64,000 bases of DNA, from the NCBI GenBank assembly GCA_029298735.1, contig JANSLP010000041.1, forward strand, positions 105,140-169,139. Reading direction: 5' to 3'. The stretch is from Ophiostoma sp. CBS 140.51. Its lineage: Eukaryota > Ascomycota > Sordariomycetes > Ophiostomatales > Ophiostomataceae. The notes below the pieces were generated by a model. It saw nothing but the letters and a program-made list of their open reading frames with translations, ran no database searches and was not told the DNA's origin. Below are positions 55,001-64,000 of the stretch, one piece after another; within the stretch, counting starts at the first letter, position 1, and each line of letters starts with the position of its first letter. Position numbers and translations under genes: made by a program.

Positions 55001-57029
55001 AATGACCCGACCCCACCCGCCAATCAGAGCAGCCTCATTGGACCTGCCCGGACCCAGCTCAAACTCCAAATCTCCGAAAGGGCCTACTTTCAGTCTTTCA
55101 GTGGCAACTGTGGGCAAGCTCATCCACTAAACCTGCTTGAAACCAGTCCTCGACTCGCTCAAACAGTATAATTTTCCCCAGCCAACAGAGAAACCAGTGG
55201 CGGCATCTCGAAATTTATTCTGCTCGCCTCGTTCGATCGCATCACTTTTTTTGAAGTTTGAAGTTTGAAGTTCCCCGGAAGGGATTTGAAGGGATTTCCT
55301 GGAGTTTTGGCGCAACGCCATCGCAAAAGAAAAAAGTTATCCAAACCAAAGCCGTATGGGGAAATAGAGTCCGCCTCGTCGGACGAGTCGAGTCTCGAGT
55401 CACGGGGACATATTGCTTGGTACTCCCCTCAAACAAAGACGGAAGGACCTCGTTGGCCGCCACCAAGTCTTGGGTGGCCACCACTGAAAACGTATGGAAA
55501 GAATCTCCCAAGACATCACTGAGACATTCACCGTCCTGGACCTGCTGGGACGAGCTGCACTCTCACTAAGAAAATATGGGATGACCTCTTGTCTCTGGTC
55601 TGTCTCGCTGTCTCTTGTCTGTTTTCAACCATTCTTTCTCTTCTCCACGCCCCGCAGAGGCCAAAAAGTGCCATTCGGCGCTTCTTATTCGCCACCAGCC
55701 AGCTGCCAAGAAAGCAATGCTCTGACTTTTCTTTTCTTTTTGAAGAGTCTCTCATTTGCTGTCGCGCCTTTTGGACTGTGTCTCGCCTGCTCTTTCCTAT
55801 CTGCCTTTGTCTTCTGTTGTTCTCTGTTGGCGCGCATATCCCCTGTAAATCTCTACTCGGAACGCCCTTCTCTAAAACCATCTACCGGCAACAACAATTG
55901 AGCGACAGCCCTGACAACTCGCGATGTGTTGTGAAAAGCTGAGGTTTTCATAAGCGATGGAACAAAGAGCGAACAAATGAAAGAGGCGAAAACCAAGCGA
56001 AAAGAGATTGTTGTGTGGTTGTTGGGAGCCATCATGCATCGTCGCATCGTATTGTGGCTTTTTATTTCTTTTGTCGATTTTACCTTTCGATTGCTGCTTT
56101 TCATTTTCGCATGTCGCCGTTATTTTCTTCAATGACTGCTGCTACGGTTCTTTTCGCGACGGCGAACGCCGTACGGATACGATTGCAATACGAAATGGAG
56201 TCGGTCTGGACTTTTGGTTTTGCTTTTCTTCACTGTTTTACTGGACCTCGTGGAATTGAATCAGTTGAATGCAAGGGCGGTGAAGCGTCTGCCCAGCGCC
56301 ATCAAGTATCTTTCTTACCAAAAATGAGTGTGTATCGTTCGCCGAGAGACTTGGCAATATTCCACAGAAAAAGGGAGGTGGAGGAGCTTGGAACCAAATG
56401 TGCAAGAATGATGTAGGCACTGTCTGTGGTGCGGAATGACACGCAGGGACCATTGTACTCCGTATTACCACGCCCTCCACGCCTACGGGTGGTGTACTTG
56501 CCGCATTAGGACATGGCTTGCGGGCAGTTGCATCCAAGTGCAAAAACGCAAAAAAGCACGTGAAAGTCAAAATCAACATCAACACTCATTGTCACCGACA
56601 TCGATTACGGCCACCACTTCGTAGGGCAACGACACAAAACTATGTGCCAGTACGAGAGCACGCATTACGACTGATTACGACTGAATATTGCATCTTGGCT
56701 TCTTTCTCCGGATTTTCCCTCCAGGATTCCTTCAGATTTTCGTTCCCCAGTGCCCCGTTCGCGGCTCTCCAGATTCCTCGGCTTTCCGCACCCCGCGGGG
56801 AAAGCAGGGAAGTTAGACGGTTTAGTGAGGGCAAGGGCAAGGCGTGATGAAATATAAAAATAAAATAATGAAATAATGAAAAATACGGAGAACAAACGAA
56901 CAAGCGTACAAACGAACGCCCAAGATAATAACAAGGAACAGGTAAGGCTCCAAAGGTCAACAAAAGGCGATGGACGGACCCAGGCACGAGAGAAGCGAGG
57001 GAAGCTACGGGACGAGAGCAACAACAACC

Positions 57030-57049
57030 AAAAAAAAAAAAAAAAAAAA
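57030..57049 (+). repeat. 20-base poly-A homopolymer
   Basis: Uninterrupted A run preceded by CAACAACAACC and followed by GACACCC. Probably a simple repeat. No open frame ends in front of it to suggest a retroposed mRNA. Confidence 0.85.
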
Positions 57050-60000
57050 GACACCCGGACACGGCAAAGGGGCCGCCCACACTGGAACAGAGTGCCCACC
57101 TGAAGAAGGGTGAGCAGCATCGTGAACTGCGCGAGTGAATGACTCTGCGGCGGAACTGTATATTCTGGGGTAAAATACTGAGCGGAAGTGAGATACGAGG
57201 TTGGCAAATCAATAATGAGAGAATAGGGAATTGGAGAGCGTGATTTGGAGGCAGGAATTGCGGAGAGTGGGTCCAATGCGGAAAAGCAAGCAAAATACCA
57301 AGAGAGAAAGTCGGAACATCGATTTTGACATGTGCTCGCGCCGGACGATGCACCTATTGCGTCGTCGTTCAATCATACCAAAATGACAGGCGAGAAGGGG
57401 AGAACGGGGCACGGTCTGTGGAGAGGATGGAGTAGTATGGGGGCCCCAGGCCGCCCAGCCGTCCAGCCGTCCAGAATATATGGCAGGATGGACAGGCGTG
57501 GATTTTACTACCATATATTATTGCTGTGGAATTGGTCCCCTTGCTGACCATATTTCCCCTCTTCATGCTCTTTTCATATGCATCTACGAAATATGTGCCT
57601 TTTCTCCATTCACCTGCATCTTTGCCTTGCGAGCATGCGCACAGCTCGCCCCGATTTCCCCTCATGTTGCACAGGCTCTCAGGGTCGCGATAGTGGCAGG
57701 GCAGCCCTTCACAAGCTGCCTCGGACATTGAGCCAAAATGAGGGGAAAGGGAGGGCTGGTGGGCTGCAGGAAGGCGAACAAAGTGTAGTTTCTCTCCCTT
57801 CTTGTCCTTGGTTTTGCTGGCGGCCGTGCAGAGTTCGTCGACTTGCATCTGTCTCCTGTCTGCTTGGGCTGACCGGGCTGTTTGCTTCCCGGCTTTTGGC
57901 TGCAAGCCACTGCAGCAGCGTCTTCTTGGACACACACTCAACACACTCTTCTTGTCCGTTCGTGTTGTTGTCTCCTTCGTCCAGTCTGCTTTGGGCACTG
58001 GAGCATCGGCTAGCGTGCAGTAGGGCCTTTTGAAAAAGGAGGGAAGGGATGGCACGGGAAGAGAAAATGTGGGTGAAGCAGTCTGTGGTGACCAGACCAG
58101 TGGCAAAAGTCACGGGCGGAGGATTTCTTCTCCTGCAGACAAGACCAAACCAATTCTTGCAGACAGCAGCCAGAAACAGGCTCGACAGATGCACATGCGA
58201 CCAAATGCTCCCACTGCTCCCAAATACCACAGTCTAACTCCTCTGCTTCCTCGAAAGACACCCAAATTTGAGAAAGGCGCACAACCGGCCGCGCTACTGC
58301 AGGCCAAGTTTGCGACTTTGACAGGGGTTTTACGTACCCTCCTTCATCCTCTTGTTACTTTTTTATCTCCTACACACCCCTCCACCGTTTCTGAACTGGG
58401 AAGGAGCTTTTGCTGTCTGCTTTCTCTCCCAGTCCCACGCAAAATGTGAATTCCCCTATCCAGTCCCGCTCGCACCACTCCTTTTGCGGGTCAGCGCTGT
58501 CGATCACCCTCGCACAGGTGCTGCGTTGGAGATGGGCCTGTTGTAAGAGAAAGAGGAAAAAGGAAATTTCGGTGCTGCTCTTCACTGCTTTCACTGTTTC
58601 GCGTAGGGAGATTGAACGGGCACCAACAATAGCTCCTGGCAGGACGATAACAAATAGGAGAGAATCTGTCGGTTGCAGCTTTTGAGCCTTTCTGCCAGCT
58701 TTTTGCCTCTGATCGTCGTCTATCGGTTCGTCGCTTGTTTCGTCTTCAGGAGATACCACAGTAGTTGGACTGATGGAGAAATAAGAAAGCCCTGGACGGT
58801 TCAATGAACAGCGGTCGATGGCGTACTTTCAAGAGCCCACTCGGAATGCCTGGAATATGCGCGCGCACGACTGAACAGAACAAATTGTCTTGTCTGATTG
58901 TGAACAACGCCTCTGAGGTCACTGCACCGTGCACAGACAAACATTGAGAGCACCAACTTCCTCTAAAGAACCCCAAAGTGCACAAGTTAGCAAACGAAAA
59001 GCCCCAAGAAGCCAAAAAAGAAGCGACTCAAGCGACTCGAGTCCATTCGCTGCCACAAACCGCAAAAGGAAAGCGCCGTCCAGCGCGTGTGTGTGCGCAT
59101 GTGTGCAGTGACAAGAAGGTGCGGGTGGCGGCCGCTGTGGACTGGGAAACTTGCACTTGCCCGATTTGGGGCCGGCTTGTGGCATGTTTTTGTGGGATAG
59201 GGGGGCAGGGGGAAGGTGCGATTGAAGGACGACAGGCGACTTTGAAAGACTCCGCATTTGCGACATCGCTGGTCGCTTGTCGCTGTTCGTCCACCGAAAA
59301 GTAACTTTTCTGCTGGGGCCATTCACTGCTATTCGAAATCAGAATCTTCAGATGACTTTTTAGCTTATGAGCCTCCGGGCCTCCTCAAGCCTTTTTCCTG
59401 TATTTTGTGGGCACTCTCAAATAAGACTTTCAACGGCATCCGTCGTATCCTTTTTTATTTACCTTCTTCTCCATTACACGTGACTATACCGAGAGACGGC
59501 GCATAACCACGCGAATACGAAAGGACTCTTTATTTTTCTTCTCTTGACCTTATATTTCTTTTTGCTCTTTTTTCTGATCTTTTGCCGTCTGTTCTGCGCG
59601 CTCTGGTCTGGGCTCCTTCCTCGAGCAGGCCCTTTTTGTTGTCCGCCCACTGGTCTAGCGCCAGATCCGGAAGTATGCCCGGCAGAAACCCAGACCAGGA
59701 AAGAGGGTGCCCCATCGCGGTCTCCATCCATTTCAGATCCAGTAAACCCCCGTTGAGAAAAGGGTTCTGCTTTTCGCTACCTTTTTTTCTTCGAGTTCTT
59801 TTCTTTCTTTCAGGTCAGAACGGTCGCCACGGGAGGCAATTGTACTTTAACCTCGCAGGGGCATTAAACGTCGCCGCAAGCGCAGTTCGTTGTGCAAGAT
59901 TCCGCCGATTCCAATTCATGCATGCTGTCGTAGGTGGCTTCGGGTCTGTGCTGTATTTGTGCAAAGTACTTTGTGTGGTCCATTGTACAAGTATTCGCCT

Positions 60001-61269
60001 CTGTTTGTCGACTGCCCCTTTCTATTTTCCATTTGCTTTCATCGCTGTTTGCCTGCAATTTGGCTACGGTGCTTGGCTGGTGCAACCTGACACCCCCTCT
60101 TTGCTCTTTCCAACTTTGCCTCTTTTCCTTCCCTATTATTCGTTGCGCCCCATGTAAGTCGCTGCACACATACAATTTACCTTGCTCTCTGCGTCTCTTC
60201 CCTCGTGCCTGCCTTCTTGCTTGGCTTGCACCCACGCCAGTCCAAGATCAGTACGAGTCTGCGTGCGCCAGTGTTGCGCCAACCCCCCCGAAGGTCAAAA
60301 GGGGGATCTGGGGGGGGGTGTACACAAGCATTTCCTCGTGAGCATAAGCCAACGACCAAGCTGGTTAGTCGATCTTTCCTCTCCAAGAAACATCCAAAGA
60401 CAAGGTGCATTTGGCATGCGCGTGCGAAGGGCGGGCAGGTGGCAGGCTCGGCAGGGTCTTAGATTGACACATGAAGAAAAGGGCAGAAGATGAGCAGTGT
60501 CGAGAACATGGGGCAAATTCGTCGTGAGGGGAAACCCACGCGGCGCCCAGATAAAAGAAGGAATTAAATTGAAAAAAGGGAGGAAATCAGAAGAAAAGCT
60601 TGATGTTGCGGGCAGTGTTGGGCAGGATAGGCCTGGACTGGGTTCTCAGGTCTTGGCCATGGTTCGCTGTTTCCTCTTTTTCTCTTTTGTCCTTTACTTC
60701 CTGTTGCTTCTTTTTTGCTTCTGATCGTCCTGCTCGTCCCCCTTCAATGTCCTTCAATGTCCTTCGCTCTTTCCCCATGTAATGTGAACGGGGGCATCTC
60801 GTGTCGATCCTCCTTGCACGGTGTAGTTTTGGTGTAGTTTTCGTCGTTCGCGCCTTCCTTGACACCGACATCTGGAGTGTTGACTGCTCTGACCCCGACC
60901 ACTGCCACTCCTTCCGTCACGCCAGACATTTCCCATGTGCTCTTGTCGTCATTGCTGGTCTTCTCCGCTTTGGGGCAAGAACCGACGCAAAACTCATGGC
61001 AAATGTCTCTGTCTCGCTCCACCGCCAATCTTTACCACAGTACATCGTACTCTTCTCAGATACACACACACATACAGCATCTCTCGTGAACTCTGCCTCG
61101 CCCCCCCAATCCGTATTTCCCGCTTGTACTTGTCGTCCGGCCGGCGTCCTTTCTTCTTGCTGTTGGCCCCTCCCTTCCTACCTCTCTAGCTCGTCCATCG
61201 TCCATCTCTTGGCTTCCTCCACCGTGCAACTCCGCATTCTACTTGGGCCTCTAAGCCGTTGCTTCCTTC

Positions 61270-61870
61270 CCTTCCCATCCGTTCTTGCCTCCCCCCCTCC
61301 TCGCTCGCTGATCCCACCTCGCACCTTCCGTGACTAGGACTACTCCCTCTTTGGCCTCTTTTTTACGGACCCTCCCCGTTTCCCACACCTGTTTTTCATT
61401 TCCCCATATCATACCTTACCCCCGTAGCTTTCTTTCTCTTTTCTCTTTTTTTCTTCTTTCCAGACTCCTCTTTTGTCCTCTTAGATCTTCTTGGTCTTCT
61501 GGCAGATTTCTTTTTTTATCCACACACGCACATTCAAACACCCAGCACCCACCACTTCCTTCTTCTTCTTCACTGCCCCGGATCTTTGGATCTCTTCTTT
61601 TCTTAATTTAATTTCCCTCCCCGGTCACTGTTTCTGTGTTTCCTATTTGGACCAGACCCTTCCCACCCACCCCAGTCTTCAATCTCACTCCCGTTCTTCT
61701 TCCTTTTCCCTTCCTCCCCTCTTATTTTCTTCTTAAAACTTTCACACGGCCACTTACCCCCGTTGTTTTTTTCTCACGCCCGGCCTTGCTTCTCTTCTTC
61801 TTTTGTTGTCCCCTCCACTCGTTTTTGGGTATTTCTTTCCTTTCGCGTCACGACATCCTTTTTCGCTTCG
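61270..61870 (+). promoter_or_regulatory. Pyrimidine-rich promoter/leader of the DUF3712-like gene
   Basis: About 600 bp dominated by C and T on the coding strand, ending just before ATG 61884. Confidence 0.45.
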
Positions 61871-61883
61871 ATAAACCAGAATT

Positions 61884-63120
61884 ATGGCCGGCTCGATAAA
61901 CAACGGCGCCAACCTCAAGGCGGACGAGAGCGGCTTCAACAATGGAGTCTCCACCGATATGGTTGAGAATGGAAATGGCAGCAACAAGGCCGCCGACGTC
62001 GCCGCCGCTCCTCAGCACCAGTCCTTCTGGCGGAAGGCTTGGAACCATTTCAAGAGATTCTGGTGGCTGTACAGCATCCTCGCCATCCTCGCCATTGTGC
62101 TCGCTGTCATGCTCACCATCTTCGTCGGTGTGAAGAACATTGCTCAGAGCAAGATCAACGGCGCCGTGCTCGACGTCCAGGGCATTTCTTGCACCAGCAC
62201 CCAGACCAACGATTTCACTCTCGGCATCAACACTACGCTCAAGTCGGGCACCACCAAGGCCACCGTCCAGGCCTTCCAAGGCGTCATGTACCTCGAGGAC
62301 GAGCCCAGCCAGACGCCCTTCGTCACTATTGACTTCCCCGAGACCCAGAACATGCCCTTCCAAACTGTCAACATCAGCCAGCACGTCCAGATTGAGAGCA
62401 TCCCGGCCCTCACCACCTTCAACACCTGGCTGCTGAACAACGAATCCCTGCGCGTCACCGTCCTCGGCTACCCCAAAGTCAAGGTCCCCGGCATCAGCAA
62501 GACATACGGCGTCACTTTCAAGAAGACCATCACTATGCCTGGCCTGAACGGCTTCGCTGGCCTGAGCGTCACCAACAGCTCCATCAGCATCTCCAACTTC
62601 AGCGACGGCACCAACTTCCACACCACGGCCACCATCCCCAACAAGTCCCTGGTCACCTTTGAGATTGTAAGTTTGAATGATATCAGCATACCGTTAATGA
62701 GATTTCATAATCTATGAAATTAGTTGACGGCGTGATGAAAATATATGAATTCATGATGAGAGAAAAAGAGAGAGAGCACACTCTAACCAATCCCAGGGCA
62801 ACGTCACCTTCAACACCTACCTCAACGGCAGCCTCATCGGCAACTCGTACATCAACAACGTCCTGCTGGCCCCTGGCAACAACACCTTTGCCTTCCGCTC
62901 CAGCATCCAGCAGACACCCGTCCTCGCTGCTGTCCAGTCCGAGCCCTGGTGCCAGACCGGCATTGTCCCCATGGATCTGTCCGGCAAGAGCGTCGAGAAC
63001 AACGGCCAGCCCCTCGCCTACTTCGCTGATGCCCTCGCCTCGCATAACACCACCGTCCAGCTCGATCTCGGCACCCCGCTCCGCGCTCTTGGCCTAAACC
63101 CCAAGTGCCCGAGCTCGTAA
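61884..63120 (+). CDS. Single-pass membrane protein, DUF3712-like
   Basis: Two exons, 61884-62666 and 62797-63120, with a 130-bp intron (GTAAGT...CCCAG), give 368 residues. A hydrophilic N-terminus of about 55 residues precedes one transmembrane helix (about 63-85, WLYSILAILAIVLAVMLTIFVGV). A large beta-rich, N-glycosylation-rich ectodomain follows, with motifs such as NGAVLDVQGISCTSTQTNDFTL and GNVTFNTYLNGSLIGNSYINN. This layout matches fungal DUF3712 proteins, distantly like LEA-2/AsmA-type domains, located at plasma or vacuolar membranes. Function unknown. Confidence 0.85.
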
Positions 63121-64000
63121 AGCAGCTAAATGGTTTCGCCCATCATTGCACGCATCGCAGGCATCGCCTAACATCAACTCGCATCGCTCAACGTCGCATG
63201 CATCAATCATTGTCGAACGGATCCATCATCGGCATACGCATCAATTAACACACACGACGCACGCACCACTACTCAACGGTCAACACTCGACGGATTATGG
63301 TTATCATTTTTTGACTTCCCCCCACTTGGCATTGAGAAGTTTCGTGAGCCCGTGAAGGACGACAGGTCAATCTCACATTCTCGCGCTCGAGAACTTCTTT
63401 ACCAATCTTGTCTTTTTTATATCTTTTTATTTTTCATATTTCAATACACCCCCTCAAGGAAGACGTTGTCTTGGGACACTCCCGCCAAGCAGACGGGACA
63501 CTTGCTGGTACAGGGCTCCCCCATATCATAAGCAGATGCAGATATGCAGACAACGATTCCGGCTCAAGAACAAGAATTGAGAGACAGGCACACTTATTCT
63601 ACTGGTTCCATCTTCTCTTCTTGGGTTTTTTTGGATCTCGATTATATTCTTTTCATATAATACTTGTTTTTGGTTTTCCGCCCCCTACTACTTTTTATCT
63701 CTGGTGTTTTATCACTTGTTTGTCTTTTTTTATTACCATTGATTTCGGTATGATACCTTGGGAGGGTGAAAGGAATTGCCAACGAATCTTATTACTGTTT
63801 TTTGTATTTGCTTCGTTGTTTTTTCGAGAGTTACAAAGTTGATGTATGGTCTTTTTTCGTTATTTGAAACGCAGATGGGGGAAATATGGAAAACGAAACG
63901 AAAATGGGATTGGTGAATGAACAGAAGTTCAGGTGATGAGGCCGTTTCGTCACTTGATCGAGAGGCAAACGAAGGGCAGTGCTCGATGTTGCATATTTGG
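63121..64000. other. 3' flank and window end
   Basis: 880 bp with A/T-rich 3' UTR-like sequence, then mixed sequence. A frame at 63408-63842 is Phe/Leu-rich and not convincing. Confidence 0.55.

Larger units (their letters stand above)
52078..61883. other. 9.8-kb region with no supportable gene
   Basis: Many frames of 60-245 codons overlap on both strands, rich in Ser/Arg/Leu/Phe, with no recognisable domain, splice-joined gene, tRNA or transposase. A 20-base A run lies at 57030-57049. The part after about 61,120 is strongly pyrimidine-rich on the plus strand and probably forms the promoter and leader of the next gene. The stretch may host regulatory DNA or non-coding transcripts. Confidence 0.5.

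Noticed and set aside
56640..57353. 237-codon minus-strand frame
   Set aside because: Leu/Ser/Phe/Pro-rich reading of a purine-rich stretch; no domain or splice context.
61848..62621. 257-codon minus-strand frame
   Set aside because: Antisense shadow of the DUF3712-like gene exon 1.
1..64000. CRISPR arrays, prokaryotic operons or insertion sequences
   Set aside because: The window has spliced eukaryotic genes, and no regular spacer-repeat arrays or transposase frames were seen.

Overview
The window is nuclear DNA of a filamentous ascomycete (Pezizomycotina). Genes carry short GT-AG introns of roughly 50-135 bp. Family content includes Zn2Cys6 regulators, a CFEM wall protein, a cytochrome b2 and a DUF3712-like protein, and promoters are long and pyrimidine-rich. 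A Sordariomycete is my best guess, but nothing in the sequence proves it. I find 18 protein-coding loci, two of them apparently broken, and one tRNA. All exon joins are my own readings from splice sites and frame.

1-5.8 kb: the N-terminal part of an amino-acid transporter runs off the left edge on the minus strand. It is followed by about 3.7 kb without a gene, then a secreted PAF-acetylhydrolase-like alpha/beta hydrolase.

6.7-26 kb: a dense metabolic block. It holds an FAD aromatic hydroxylase-like monooxygenase, a six-exon Zn2Cys6 regulator, a sugar-porter MFS protein, a cupin protein, a CocE/NonD-type hydrolase, acetoacetyl-CoA synthetase, a hotdog thioesterase, a PTS2-bearing 3-ketoacyl-CoA thiolase, and a Liz1/Dal5-type MFS carrier. 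Together they look like uptake, ester cleavage, ring hydroxylation and thioester breakdown (acetoacetate and acyl-CoA handling). The clustering is an inference.

26.2-29.9 kb: a divergent pair that both look degenerate. One is a Zn2Cys6 regulator with two in-frame TAG codons and a one-base shift. The other is a 2-oxoglutarate/Fe(II) oxygenase with a frameshift and a lost metal-binding Asp.

29.9-38.6 kb: 5.4 kb without a recognisable gene, then a GPI-type wall protein with six CFEM modules of exactly 83 residues each and a 115-residue Gly/Ser stalk.

39.2-52.1 kb: housekeeping genes. These are tRNA-Ser(GCU), glutamine:fructose-6-phosphate amidotransferase (chitin precursor supply), proteasome subunit beta7/PSMB4, an HCNGP/SAP30BP-like protein, and a cytochrome b2-type L-lactate dehydrogenase without an obvious mitochondrial presequence.

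52.1-64 kb: 9.8 kb with no gene I can support, then a single-pass membrane protein of DUF3712 type and its downstream flank.
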